NCBI RefSeq assembly: GCF_049331405.1
Contig: NZ_CP186274.1
Location: 8,618,001 to 8,682,000, forward strand
Length of the DNA stretch: 64,000 nt
DNA from: PoT sp049331405
GTDB lineage: Bacteria; Planctomycetota; Planctomycetia; Isosphaerales; Isosphaeraceae
Direction: 5' to 3'
Shown: positions 1-8,398 of the stretch, piece after piece
How the letters are laid out: each line of letters starts with the position of its first letter
Numbering within the stretch: position 1 is the first letter of the stretch
The notes under the pieces: model-generated
The model's input: the letters and a program-made list of their open reading frames with translations, nothing else
Database searches by the model: none
Told to the model about the DNA's origin: nothing
Translations under genes and position numbers: made by a program

Positions 1-1159
1 GGGCCTGGAGTAGCGCATCGTTCTCGTGCGGCAGTCGGACCGCGATCCGCAGATGCCCCTGCGTGGCGACGAGCTGGTTGTGCCCCGTAAGCAGGGCCCC
101 CACCTCGAGGCCGCGGAAGTCGGAGCATTCCCGGACCAGGAACCCGCGACGTGCCAGGGCCTCGTGGACCTGAATCGAGGTCCAGGTCGTCTCCGTCAGG
201 CTCACGAGGAGGTAGTTCGGGAGCGGCTGGGGGTGTTCACCCGCCTCGCGACGATCGGGCCAGGCGGGGCGGAGGCCGGGGATCTCCCAGAGCCTGGCCA
301 GCATCCGGGCCGATTCGGTCGCGATCAAGTCGGCGGTCCGGGCGAGGTAGTCCGTCTCGTCGAGCGCAGCGAGCGCGGCGGCCTCGGCCTGGGGCGTGAT
401 CGTCCACGGATCCTGATACTGGCTGAGACGCACGATCATATCAGGAGATGCGATGGCGTAGCCGACCCTGAGCCCCGGGATCGCGAAGGACTTCGTCAGC
501 GAGCGGACCACCAGCAGGTTCTCGCGCTCGGGCACCGCGCCGATCAGCGAGCGCGAGGCGTCATCGGCGAAGAACGGCAGGAAGGCCTCGTCCACGACCG
601 TGAGCATCCCGAGGGAGCCGTCGACGTGGGCGATCAGGCGTTCCCGCTCCCAAAGCTGGCCCGTGGGGTTGTTGGGATGACCGGCCCAGAAGATCCCGGC
701 GGCGGGGTCGGGGAAGACCTCCTGCTGCCAGGCCAGGACATGTTCACCCCACGATTCCAGCTTCAGCTCATTGAGGTGCGAGGCTCGCCGATATTCGCCA
801 TAGGTCGGCTCGACCAGGTGGGCGATCGGCATGCCCGGGTCCCCGCGCTGGTAGGCGTGGAGCGCCAGGACCTCGCGCAGGGATTGCGAGATCAGGCTCA
901 GCGCTTCGGTGGCTCCCGCCGTGACGATGACGCGATCGAGCGAGACGCCGTGGTACTCGGCGAGACGTTCCGCCAGGCGAGGCGAACCGGGCTCGGGATA
1001 GGCGGTGACGCGATCGAAGGCCGAGCGGGCGGCTTCGAGCACCGAAGGGGGCGGGCCGAGCGGATTGAGGCTCGCCGAGAAGTCGAGCAGGGGCAGGTCC
1101 CCCAGCCCGTACTGCCGTCGGACACTCGCCGGGTTGCCTCCGTGGGGAATGGGTCTCAT
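1..1159 (-). CDS. cobD: CobD-like threonine-phosphate decarboxylase / PLP aminotransferase, 3' end outside the window
   Basis: A fold-type I PLP enzyme of the histidinol-phosphate aminotransferase/CobD group. CobD makes the aminopropanol phosphate arm of cobalamin from threonine phosphate. The N-terminus (HGGN at 6-9, then DFSASLNPLG at 26-35) is the typical CobD opening. Further on are GATEAL, HPNNPTGQ and SLTKSFAIPGLRVGY, whose Lys223 is the expected Schiff-base lysine. The frame runs from ATG at 1159 to base 1 with no stop, about 386 codons, and the last visible residues resemble the family C-terminus, so little is missing. No other cobalamin gene is visible here, so a role in another amino-phosphate pathway cannot be excluded. 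The family call is strong and the exact substrate is inferred. Confidence 0.85.
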   Translation of the reverse strand, partial: MRPIPHGGNPASVRRQYGLGDLPLLDFSASLNPLGPPPSVLEAARSAFDRVTAYPEPGSPRLAERLAEYHGVSLDRVIVTAGATEALSLISQSLREVLALHAYQRGDPGMPIAHLVEPTYGEYRRASHLNELKLESWGEHVLAWQQEVFPDPAAGIFWAGHPNNPTGQLWERERLIAHVDGSLGMLTVVDEAFLPFFADDASRSLIGAVPERENLLVVRSLTKSFAIPGLRVGYAIASPDMIVRLSQYQDPWTITPQAEAAALAALDETDYLARTADLIATESARMLARLWEIPGLRPAWPDRREAGEHPQPLPNYLLVSLTETTWTSIQVHEALARRGFLVRECSDFRGLEVGALLTGHNQLVATQGHLRIAVRLPHENDALLQA

Positions 1160-1328
1160 CGCTCGAGGCAGTCTTTCCTGGGTAATGGGCAGCGAGCGTC
1201 CACTTGACTCGATTCGAGGCCGGGGGAGGGCATTCACTTCAAAGCCCCAGCGTATCCGCCACCATGAGATTGGCGAGATTCTACCTTCGGTTCAGGCCCG
1301 ATCGCTACGGGCGACCACGTACGACGCC

Positions 1329-1523
1329 TCAGTCTTCGAAGTTGAAGATATCGTTGATCGAGGGTGCTTTGGAGGTCTGGGCCGCCAGGTTTTCCGGGAT
1401 CTCGCCCTTCAACCAAGCCCGGATTGAATTGGGAAAGAGCAATGCGATCTCGTCGAACACTCGCGGTCGTTTCTGTCCTGGTTCGGCGATCCTGCCATCG
1501 TCGCGCGGGCCGAAAAAGTTGGT
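1329..1523 (-). pseudogene. 3' fragment of an unknown gene split by the insertion sequence
   Basis: This is the C-terminal part of the gene whose 5' part lies at 2562-3223. On the minus strand the frame runs from the target duplication (1516-1523) to a TGA at 1329-1331 and ends in SINDIFNFED. It has no start codon of its own; the first codon before the duplication is a TGA inside the IS. If the IS and one copy of the 8-bp duplication are removed, ACC AAC TT joins T TTC GGC and the frame continues without a break. The rejoined gene is 849 nt (283 codons including stop). I do not recognise the family with confidence. Confidence 0.8.
1516..1523. repeat. Target-site duplication, left copy (AAGTTGGT)
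   Basis: An 8-bp direct repeat identical to 2562-2569, directly outside the left inverted repeat. Eight bases is the duplication length known for IS1595-family elements. Confidence 0.9.
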
Positions 1524-1550
1524 GGCTCATGCCGGGTAACTGGTGGGGCC
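1524..1550 (+). repeat. IS left terminal inverted repeat
   Basis: 27 bp, starting GGCTCATG and containing TAACTGGTGG. It pairs with the reverse complement of 2535-2561 with four mismatches. Confidence 0.9.
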
Positions 1551-1616
1551 TATCGTAGTGACGCGGGGTATGGTTGAAATGGAGGGGACTCTTACCTCGG
1601 CCGCGCGGAGGTTGCC

Positions 1617-2549
1617 ATGGATTTCCCCATCCTCGACCTGATGGATGACGAGGCCAGCTATGCCGAGCTCCTCGCCTGGCTCCACCCAGCGGGCCTCGCA
1701 TGCCCGCGATGCGGGGACGGCGACGACCTCCACGTCCACAGGCGCCATCGCGCACCGATCCTCGACTACCGCTGCGGCCGCTGCAGGAGGGTCTTCAACG
1801 CCTTCACCGGCACCGCGCTCCACGGCAACCGCCGCCGGGCCGCCGAGCTGCTCCTGATCGTCCGCGGCATCGCCCAGGGCACGCCTACTGCCAGGCTGGC
1901 ACGCGAGCTGGACTGCGATCGCTCCCAGCTGCTCGAGCTCAGGCACCGCCTCCAGGGCGCCGCCCACTCGGGGCGGCACCGGGATCCCCTGGAAGACTCC
2001 GAGCTCGAGGCCGACGAGATGTACCAGAACGCGGGGGAAAAAAGGGCGACCGCACCGCGACCCCGATGACCCGCCGCGGCGTCGCGGCAACAAGCGGCCG
2101 GGGCACGGGAGCTGGGACACGGACCGGCTGCCGATCTGCGGGGTGGTGGGGCGCCGAAGCGGTGAGATCCGCCTGACGGTGGCCCGGCATTCCGACGGGG
2201 AGACCTTGCGCGCGTGGCGTTGCGTGCGAGCTGGCCGATGACGCGATTCTACACGGACGAGTGGAAGGGCTACGATCGTCTGCCGGAGATGGGCCGCTCC
2301 CGCTCGTCGGTCTGCCACGGCCGCGGGGAGTGGGCGCGCGACGACGACGGTGACGGGGTGCGCGAGGTGCACTGCAACACGCTGGAGGGGAACTGGACGG
2401 GGCTGAGGAACTTCCTGCGGCCGTTCCGCGGGGTCAACAAGGAGTATCTTCGACAGTACGTGGCGATCTACCAGTGGAGTTACAACATCAAGCGGGTGTC
2501 CGGGGAGTTCATCCGGGCTCTACTCGGTGTTAAGGGCTCCACCAGTTAA
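1617..2549 (+). pseudogene. IS1595/ISXO2-like transposase, frameshifted
   Basis: The DDE transposase of the element. The first frame (from ATG 1617) gives a zinc ribbon, CPRCG at about residues 28-32 and YRCGRC at about 56-61, a helix-turn-helix-like stretch, and EADEMYQNAGEK, which carries the first catalytic acid. The reading then moves +1 at an A6 run (2038-2043), giving GRPHRDPDDPPRRRGNKRPG and GVVGRRSGEIRLTV. It moves again near 2217 (VACELADDAIL) and again near 2230, back to the first frame (FYTDEWKGYDRL), ending in VREVHCNTLEGNW and VAIYQWSYN. Three separate shifts indicate decay, not programmed frameshifting. Its TAA overlaps the right inverted repeat. Confidence 0.9.
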
Positions 2550-2561
2550 ACGACATGAGCC
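2535..2561 (-). repeat. IS right terminal inverted repeat
   Basis: Reverse complement begins GGCTCATG and contains TTAACTGGTGG, matching the left end at 23 of 27 positions. Confidence 0.9.
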
Positions 2562-2569
2562 AAGTTGGT
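2562..2569. repeat. Target-site duplication, right copy (AAGTTGGT)
   Basis: Perfect copy of 1516-1523, directly outside the right inverted repeat. Confidence 0.9.
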
Positions 2570-3223
2570 CAGTACGAACCATCCCGACTCGATGATTCGC
2601 TCGTCACGTTTATCGGTCAGCTTGAGGTGTGCCCTGACGTGCCAGCGAGTGCTGATAACTCCCGCCCGAGGTTTGTCCGCCGGCGCTTTCAGCTGAATCT
2701 CGTCCAACTTGATCTCGAGCGGTGAGCTGGGCGAGGAGATGGGGAAGCAGGACGTGAGGAAGGCCGGGAGGTCGTCAAGGAACCTCTGGAATAGCTCGAG
2801 CTGTGCCTCGGGGACAATCCTGTATCGCAGGATGACTGGCAATTCTTCATTGATACGTTCGTCCGATAACATATCAAATTTGACACGCGAGTTGCCCAGC
2901 TCGGCCAGGAGCTTCCATTGAAGGGCCGTGTGTCGAAACGCGTCGAGGACGCAGATGGGCTCAAACCTCGGCCTGGAGATGCGCACCTCGACATCGGCCG
3001 GCTGATCCTCGTCCACCGGATGATACCGATCGTTCCCATAGCGATCCGCGATCAGTGACCGGACTTTCTCGTAGTCTTGCGTATCGCCCTGTGAGTGTAT
3101 CTGTATGCAGAGTTGGCCCACGACGAGTTTCTCCCGATGTGAAACCGTGGCATCCAGGTCTCCAAACTCGCCCTCGATCCCCCCAGCCTGCAGACTCGAA
3201 TTCCGGTCGGCTTGAGGAGACAT
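2562..3223 (-). pseudogene. 5' fragment of the unknown gene split by the insertion sequence
   Basis: N-terminal part of a soluble protein starting at ATG 3223 (MSPQADRNSSLQAGG). It includes an acidic and helical middle (QLELFQRFLDDLPAFL) and the strand ESGWFVLTN, after which the IS interrupts it. As it stands, translation would read five IS-derived residues (LAHVV) and stop at 2546-2548. Joined to 1329-1515 it makes an intact 282-residue protein. I see no signal peptide or membrane segment. The layout loosely recalls the sporadic TIGR04255 family, but I do not assert that. The ATG is chosen by position; no clear ribosome site precedes it. It lies 62 nt downstream of the TIGR01777 epimerase on the same strand. 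Confidence 0.75.
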
Positions 3224-3284
3224 GGCCCGGAACGCCAAACAGAACGACTCCCGGCTTCCCGGTTGATTGGCGGCGATGCGAGGC

Positions 3285-4304
3285 TCAGTGAGGATGCGCC
3301 GCGGAGGTCTGGGACGACTTCGCGGACCTGGCAGAATCCTTCGAAGTGTAGATGTCTCGCAGGGCTCCCTCCAGGTTCGGGAAGCGGTACTGGTAGCCGA
3401 GCGACTCGGCCTTCGTCGGCAAGACGCGTTGGCCCTTGGTGACGACGTTCGCCACGTCCCCCAGGACGGCCCGGAGCAGGATATCGGGCGGGCCGAAAGG
3501 AAGGAACACGCGCCAGGGGGCGTAGGGTTTCCAGAGGACCTTCGAGAGCGTTCTGGCGAAGTCGGCGTTCCGCACGGGCTCGGGCGAGGTGCCGTTGAGC
3601 GGGCCTTTGGCCTCGGGGTTGTCGAGGGCCAGGAGGAAGAGGCCGACGATGTCGTCAATGTGGATCCAGCTCATCCACTGCTGTCCGCTGCCCGGCTTGA
3701 AGAGCGAGTCCCCGCCGCCGATCGGCACGCCAGGACCCAGGCGGAACAGTGGCGTCATCGCGGCGAGGGCACCTTCGTTGCGGGCGAGCACGATGCCGAT
3801 GCGGACGCGGGCGACGCGAGTCCCCTGATTCTCGGCCGGTCGCGTGGCCTCTTCCCACTCGCGGCAAATCACGGACATGAAGTCGGCGCCCGAGGGGCTC
3901 TCCTCGGTGAGGACCTCGTCGCCATGCGGCCCATAGTACCCGACGGCCGAGGCCTGCGCCAGGATCCGAGGGGGCTTCCTCGCCCGGGTGATGGCGGAGA
4001 CGACGTGGTTCGTGCCGTAGACGCGGCTGTCGCGGATCTTGCGCTTCACCTCCGCGTTCCAGCGATTGGCGAAGACGTTGTGGCCGACGAGGTTGACGAC
4101 CGCGTCGCAGCCGTCGACGCTTGCCTGCCAGTCGCCGACGACGCCGGGATCTCCGGGGACGAACTGGAACCTACGCATGGCGGGGTCGCGACGCACGGCG
4201 TCGGCCCGGCGCGTGAGGATGATCACCTCATCGCCCCGCTCGACCAGCCGGTTTCCCAGGTGACGGCCGATGAGCCCCGTACCGCCCGTCATGAACACAC
4301 GCAT
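3285..4304 (-). CDS. TIGR01777-family NAD(P)-binding epimerase (YfcH/SDR39U1-like)
   Basis: An extended short-chain dehydrogenase/epimerase of 339 residues. The N-terminus MRVFMTGGTGLIGRHLGNRL carries the TGGTGLIG nucleotide-binding motif. The family features DAVVNLVG, KIRDSRVYGTNH, QASAVGYYG and QQWMSWIHIDDIVGL follow, and the C-terminal part matches the DUF1731 region (LLRAVLGDVANVVTKGQRVLP). The start at ATG 4304 places the dinucleotide motif at the very N-terminus, as is usual. Substrate unknown for the family. It is slightly longer than most members because of a Ser/Lys-rich tail. It probably shared a transcript with the IS-disrupted gene downstream. Confidence 0.9.
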   Translation of the reverse strand: MRVFMTGGTGLIGRHLGNRLVERGDEVIILTRRADAVRRDPAMRRFQFVPGDPGVVGDWQASVDGCDAVVNLVGHNVFANRWNAEVKRKIRDSRVYGTNHVVSAITRARKPPRILAQASAVGYYGPHGDEVLTEESPSGADFMSVICREWEEATRPAENQGTRVARVRIGIVLARNEGALAAMTPLFRLGPGVPIGGGDSLFKPGSGQQWMSWIHIDDIVGLFLLALDNPEAKGPLNGTSPEPVRNADFARTLSKVLWKPYAPWRVFLPFGPPDILLRAVLGDVANVVTKGQRVLPTKAESLGYQYRFPNLEGALRDIYTSKDSARSAKSSQTSAAHPH

Positions 4305-4759
4305 CGTCCCACCCCCTGGTCTGCGGGCGCGGCCACTGTCGCCGAAGCCGAGCAGACTCGACATCTTGCAGGCCCTCGGGAACCGGCGTCAAGCCGCCCG
4401 GGAGCGAAATCATCACGGAACCTGGCGTCGTGGTTTCTCCTGAAATCAACCGAGGGAACGCCGGCGGGCACACGCCCACGTGAGGTCTCCTGCGCCTCCC
4501 ACGCCAACCCTAAGCGAGCCGCTTGCAGTCGACGGAAATCGAGAAGCCGCTGTCACTAAGCCGCATGAAATGTGCAGAAAGCGTGTAGACAAATTGCGGT
4601 TATGAAGCTCGATAATCCGTTGGCCTGGCGGTTCGAGCGTGGTATTGTCTTTGAGTGCTCCTCGTGACGAGGGGGTCGTGAACGAGGAGCGAATTCCTCG
4701 AGGCGGCACGACGGGTCGGGCCAAAATTCCGCCTCGCCAACCGGGAGTCCTGGCAACCG
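4305..4759. other. Non-coding stretch between divergent genes
   Basis: 455 bp between the starts of the epimerase (minus) and the hydrolase (plus). No convincing reading frame, repeat or RNA was seen. It should hold both promoters, but I could not assign -35/-10 boxes. Confidence 0.6.
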
Positions 4760-5635
4760 ATGAACCCCAGTGTTCGCAAGTTGTTCGATCTTCATCGACT
4801 CAATGCCTACAAGCGTCCCGCCCCGCTGATCCTGGTCAACGGCCTGGCCGAGCAGTCGGAAAGTTGGTTCGCCAATCGAACCTCCTGGTCGCGGCACTTC
4901 GATGTCAAGGTCCCCGAACTCCTCGTCTACGACGGGGACTCGCTGCATAAGCACATCGACCAAGGGGGCGAGGTCACGGTCGACTACCTGGCCGAGCGCC
5001 TGGCGCGTTATCTCGACGAATACGTCCAGCGCCCGCCCTACAACCTCGTCGCCTCGAGCCTCGGCGGGCAGGTCATCCTGACCTACGCCGCCAAGTTCCC
5101 CCAGAACGTCTCGAGGATGGCCGTCCTCTGCCCCTCGGGCTTCTACGGGGATGAAAACCTCCCGATGATGGAGGGGGTCAGGCGGAGCCAGTACGACACC
5201 CTGGTGAAGTCGGTCTTCCACCGCTCGCATTTCGCCAGCGATGAGCTCGTCGCGGTCATCGAGCGGAAGTTCCAGGACCGGAAGTGGAAGAAGGGGGTCT
5301 TGCGGACCCTCCGCGGCACCGTGGGCCACTCGGTCGCCCCGCTCCTGCCGCAGATCTCGCAGCCGACCTTGCTCATCTGGGGCGCCAATGACCACGTCAT
5401 CTCCGACGTGCACGGCTCCGTCCGGGCGGGCAACACGATGCAGAAGGTGCGGCAGGTCGTGATCCCGAAGTGCGGCCATGCCCCGCAGATCGAGAAGTCA
5501 CGACTCGTCAATCAGCTTGTGCTCCGCTTCATGCGAGACAAACTCAAGGCCGTGCCGCCGACGCTCGACCCCGCGCGTTTCCTTCAGGAGCAGGATCGCA
5601 AGGTCCGCCCCCGTTTCACGCCGACGGGCCGTTGA
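4760..5635 (+). CDS. Alpha/beta hydrolase
   Basis: 291 residues with a complete alpha/beta hydrolase triad by position. The nucleophile elbow is ASSLGG with Ser100 (Ala replaces the usual first Gly), the acid is Asp211 in WGANDH, and the base is His240 in KCGHAPQ. The oxyanion strand is LILVNGLAEQ at 23-32. No signal peptide, so probably cytoplasmic. It is the first of three plus-strand genes leading into a methyltransferase and a GH3-type adenylating enzyme, which suggests thioesterase, lipase or acyl-transfer work on the product of that set. That role is inferred. GGAG lies 11-14 nt before the ATG. Confidence 0.88.
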   Translation: MNPSVRKLFDLHRLNAYKRPAPLILVNGLAEQSESWFANRTSWSRHFDVKVPELLVYDGDSLHKHIDQGGEVTVDYLAERLARYLDEYVQRPPYNLVASSLGGQVILTYAAKFPQNVSRMAVLCPSGFYGDENLPMMEGVRRSQYDTLVKSVFHRSHFASDELVAVIERKFQDRKWKKGVLRTLRGTVGHSVAPLLPQISQPTLLIWGANDHVISDVHGSVRAGNTMQKVRQVVIPKCGHAPQIEKSRLVNQLVLRFMRDKLKAVPPTLDPARFLQEQDRKVRPRFTPTGR

Positions 5636-5826
5636 TCGTGAAGAAATCGGCCTGAGCTCCGAAAGAGAAGTAGGGCAGCCCCTGGACCGCCGAGGCCCGA
5701 TTTGAGAGCCTCGACAGCCCGAGGTCTGCCCTGCGTCGTTTCGGGGCGAGACTCCCGTCGATTTCGATCACCGGCCAGCATCCATCACGCCGAGCCGCCC
5801 CTGTCCCTCTCCTGCGACGAGCACCG

Positions 5827-6405
5827 ATGAAAGATTTCTTCCTGTTCCTGGGCAAGTTCTTCAAACACGGCACCGCCATCGCCAGCCTCGCGCCGAGCAG
5901 CCCCTGGCTCTCCGAGACGACCGTCCGGAACATCCCCTGGGACAAGGCCCGCGTCCTGGTCGAGCTCGGGGCGGGCACCGGGCCGATCACCAAGGTCCTC
6001 GCGGCGAAGGCCCACCCCGACTGCAAGGTGATCGTCCTCGAACGCGACCCGGACTTCGCCCGGCTCCTCCGCGAGCGCTTCGCCGACAAGCCCAACTTCG
6101 ACGTGATCGAGGGGGACGTCCGCGACCTCGAGCAGATCCTCAAGGATCGCGGGATCAGCCAGGTCGACTACGTCGTCTCCGGGCTCCCGGTCCCGTCCTT
6201 CCCCAAGGACCTCCAGCGCGACCTCTTCCGCAACGTCAAGAAGATCCTCGCCCCGGGCGGCACCTACAACCAGATCACCGAGATGCCCTGGGTCTACCTG
6301 CGGTTCTATCGCAAGGTCTTCGACGACGTCCAGTTCGTCTTCGAGCCGCGCAACATCCCGCCGGCGGGCGCGTACTTCTGCCGGGGCGTGAAGGACGTCG
6401 GCTGA
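5827..6405 (+). CDS. PmtA-like SAM-dependent methyltransferase (phospholipid N-methyltransferase type)
   Basis: 192 residues. The opening FLGKFFKHGTAIASLAPSS and SAM motif I VELGAGTG (45-52), followed by VIVLERDPDFA, are the pattern of the PmtA/rRNA-adenine-dimethylase-like group that methylates phosphatidylethanolamine or related lipids. DYVVSGLPVPSFPKDL fits the motif IV region. Only one base separates its TGA from the ATG of the GH3-like gene, so the two are almost certainly co-translated. Substrate could be a lipid head group or another amine; the neighbours point to an acylated product. No membrane segment seen. Confidence 0.85.
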   Translation: MKDFFLFLGKFFKHGTAIASLAPSSPWLSETTVRNIPWDKARVLVELGAGTGPITKVLAAKAHPDCKVIVLERDPDFARLLRERFADKPNFDVIEGDVRDLEQILKDRGISQVDYVVSGLPVPSFPKDLQRDLFRNVKKILAPGGTYNQITEMPWVYLRFYRKVFDDVQFVFEPRNIPPAGAYFCRGVKDVG

Positions 6406-6406
6406 T

Positions 6407-7993
6407 ATGAACTGGCTCTCCCCCATCCAGGCCATCGCGGGCACGGCGCCCGTCCGTTCGATCGTGAACCGAGGGTTCGTGAGCTCGGGACGCAGGCGCG
6501 TGGCCGAGCTCGAACGGACCGACCCCGTGGCCGCCCAGGAGCGCGAGCTGAAGACGCTCGTGCGCAAGGCCGCGAATACACGGTTCGGCCGCGACCACGG
6601 CTTCGCCAGCATCCAAACGGTCGCCGACTTCCAGAAGGCCGTGCCCCTGCGCACGTATGAAGACCTCTGGAAATCTTATCTCCAGGATCAGTACCCGGTC
6701 TTCGACAACCTGACCTGGCCGGGCCGGATTCCGTACCTCGCGCTCACGAGCGGGACGACCCAGGGGGCGACGAAGTACATCCCGATCACGCGGGAGATGC
6801 TCGCCTCGAACCAGAAGGGGGCGAGGACGATGGTGGCCTATCACCTGGCCACGCACGAATCCTCGCAGCTCTTCAAGGGGCGGATCTTCTTCCTCGGCGG
6901 CTCGAGCGACCTGGAACGCCCGGCCCCCGGCGTCTTCCAGGGAGACCTGAGCGGGGTCGTCGCCAAGGAGTTCAACGAGATCCTCCGCCCGTACACGTTC
7001 CCGCCCCTCTCGCTCGCCCTCGAGTCGAACTGGGACCGCAAGCTCTCGATGCTGGCCGAGCAGAGCCTCCGCGAGCGGATCACCCTCGTCGGGGGCGTGC
7101 CAAGCTGGCTGCTCGTCCTCTTCGAACGATTGCTCGAGCTCTCCGGCAAGTCGACGATCGCCGAGGTCTGGCCGCACCTCGAGCTCGTGGTCCATGGCGG
7201 GGTCAAGTTCGACCCGTACCGACGCGCCTTCGAGGACGTGCTCGGCAGCAAGTCGATCCGGCTCCAGGAGACGTACCCGTGCTCGGAAGGCTTCATCGCC
7301 TTCGGCGACCCGGCGACGGGACACCTGCGCCTGGTCTACGACCACGGCCTCTTCTACGAGTTCGTGCCCATCGATGAGCTCGACTCGCCGAATCCGACCC
7401 GGCACTGGCTCGGCAACGTGCAGGCCGGTGTCAACTACGCGATCGTGGTATCGACCTGTGCCGGGATGTGGAGCCACATCATCGGTGACACGGTCCGGTT
7501 CGAGTCGTTGAACCCGCCGCTGCTCACCTTCACTGGCCGCACCAAGTACACCCTCTCCGCCTTCGGCGAGCACCTCATCAACGAGGAGATCGAAGGGGCG
7601 GTCGCGACGGCCTCGGCCGAGACGGGGGCCTCGGTCCGCGAGTGGCACGTCGGCCCGGTCTTCCAGGGGGCGCTCGGGTATCACCAGTACGTCGTCGAGT
7701 TCCTCAAGGCTCCCGACGACCTGGAGGCTTTCCGCAAAGCCCTCGACGCCGACCTCTCCAGGCGTAACGCCGACTACCTCGCGCATCGCGCCGAGGGCGT
7801 GGGCCTGCCGCTGCCCGGCATGATCGTCGCCCGCCCCGGCGGCTTCGACGCCTGGATGCGTTCGCGAGGCAAGATCGGCGGGCAGAACAAGGTCCCCCGC
7901 ATGGACAACGCGGGGACGCTCACGGACAACCTCGCCTCATTCCTGCGGGCAGGTTCGCAGATCGAGACCGAGCTTCCGGCGGGGACCGTCTGA
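6407..7993 (+). CDS. GH3 auxin-responsive-promoter family protein (acyl-adenylating amide synthetase)
   Basis: 528 residues, the normal length for the GH3 branch of adenylate-forming enzymes, which activate a carboxylate with ATP and pass it to an amine or thiol. The ATP loop LTSGTTQGATKYIP is at 113-126. Other family marks are GGVPSWLLVLFERL, the ETYPCSEGFIAF region (which replaces the aromatic YxTEG motif of other families) and LTFTGRTKYTLSAFGEHL near the hinge. It is not a plant-type auxin enzyme: bacteria have many uncharacterised members. It is coupled to the PmtA-like gene and converges on a free-standing acyl carrier protein, so the acyl-adenylate may be loaded on that carrier. That is inference. 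Confidence 0.9.
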   Translation: MNWLSPIQAIAGTAPVRSIVNRGFVSSGRRRVAELERTDPVAAQERELKTLVRKAANTRFGRDHGFASIQTVADFQKAVPLRTYEDLWKSYLQDQYPVFDNLTWPGRIPYLALTSGTTQGATKYIPITREMLASNQKGARTMVAYHLATHESSQLFKGRIFFLGGSSDLERPAPGVFQGDLSGVVAKEFNEILRPYTFPPLSLALESNWDRKLSMLAEQSLRERITLVGGVPSWLLVLFERLLELSGKSTIAEVWPHLELVVHGGVKFDPYRRAFEDVLGSKSIRLQETYPCSEGFIAFGDPATGHLRLVYDHGLFYEFVPIDELDSPNPTRHWLGNVQAGVNYAIVVSTCAGMWSHIIGDTVRFESLNPPLLTFTGRTKYTLSAFGEHLINEEIEGAVATASAETGASVREWHVGPVFQGALGYHQYVVEFLKAPDDLEAFRKALDADLSRRNADYLAHRAEGVGLPLPGMIVARPGGFDAWMRSRGKIGGQNKVPRMDNAGTLTDNLASFLRAGSQIETELPAGTV

Positions 7994-8019
7994 GGCGACT
8001 TTACCCCATCCAACGCCGA

Positions 8020-8041
8020 AGGGCAGGCCAGGGCCTGCCCT
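8020..8041. terminator. Hairpin between convergent GH3 and ACP genes
   Basis: Perfect 9-bp inverted repeat AGGGCAGGC / GCCTGCCCT with a 4-base loop. It has no T run on either side, so it could be a bidirectional terminator or attenuating stem. Confidence 0.45.
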
Positions 8042-8112
8042 CGATTGGCTGCGCGTTGTGTCGCGAGGGCACGTCCAGGCTTCAACTCTCGCGTTCAGTG
8101 CCCTCCGTCGGC

Positions 8113-8364
8113 TCAGGCGGCCTTCTTCTCGCCGATGAGCTGAGCGATCTGGTCGACCGAGTCGAGATGCTCGACGCCGGCCTCGTGCGCCTCGATGGTG
8201 ACGCCGAAGTGGTCTTCCAGGAAGGAGACCAGCTTGAGAGTGCTGATCGAGTCGAGGATGCCGCCGGTGATCAGCGGGGTGTCGCCGGTCAGGGCTTCGG
8301 CATCTTCGCCGGGGAGGAACTCGTTGAGGATGTAGTCGCGCACGGTGGTCTGGACGTCGTTCAT
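8113..8364 (-). CDS. Free-standing acyl carrier protein
   Basis: 83 residues with the ACP fold and the phosphopantetheine site in GGILDSIST at Ser39. The helix II segment LKLVSFLEDHFGVTI and the C-terminal SVDQIAQLIGEKKAA are standard. Start at ATG 8364 is supported by AGAGG seven bases upstream; an upstream in-frame ATG would make an unusual 26-residue extension. The motif DSI instead of the fatty-acid DSL, and the position 35 nt behind a phosphodiesterase gene and opposite a GH3 adenylating enzyme, suggest a dedicated carrier and not the housekeeping AcpP. Confidence 0.9.
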   Translation of the reverse strand: MNDVQTTVRDYILNEFLPGEDAEALTGDTPLITGGILDSISTLKLVSFLEDHFGVTIEAHEAGVEHLDSVDQIAQLIGEKKAA

Positions 8365-8398
8365 GTCGACCTCTGGGGAAGAGCGAAGAGGATCAAGA

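Larger units (their letters stand above)
1524..2561 (+). mobile_element. IS1595-family (ISXO2-like) insertion sequence, 1038 bp, inactive
   Basis: The element is bounded by 27-bp imperfect terminal inverted repeats, 1524-1550 and 2535-2561, matching at 23 of 27 positions and sharing GGCTCATG and TAACTGGTGG. It is flanked by a perfect 8-bp duplication AAGTTGGT. It carries one transposase gene with a zinc ribbon and a DDE domain typical of ISXO2-like transposases, broken by three frame changes. The intact duplication and the clean split of the host gene show that this copy arrived by transposition, while the decayed transposase suggests it can no longer move by itself. Confidence 0.92.

Noticed and set aside
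26..1207. Open plus-strand frame of 393 codons opposite the CobD-like gene
   Set aside because: It is rich in Arg/Gly/Asp with no family motif and mirrors a high-GC gene on the other strand, whose frame carries the HGGN, NNPTG and SLTKS motifs.
1234..1755. 173-codon minus-strand frame across the IS left end
   Set aside because: It mixes host flank and IS sequence in a frame that does not match the restored split gene, which reads FNFED at its end.
2038..2043. Programmed frameshift at the A6 run of the transposase
   Set aside because: The shift needed is +1, not -1, and two more shifts are required further on, so decay explains it better.
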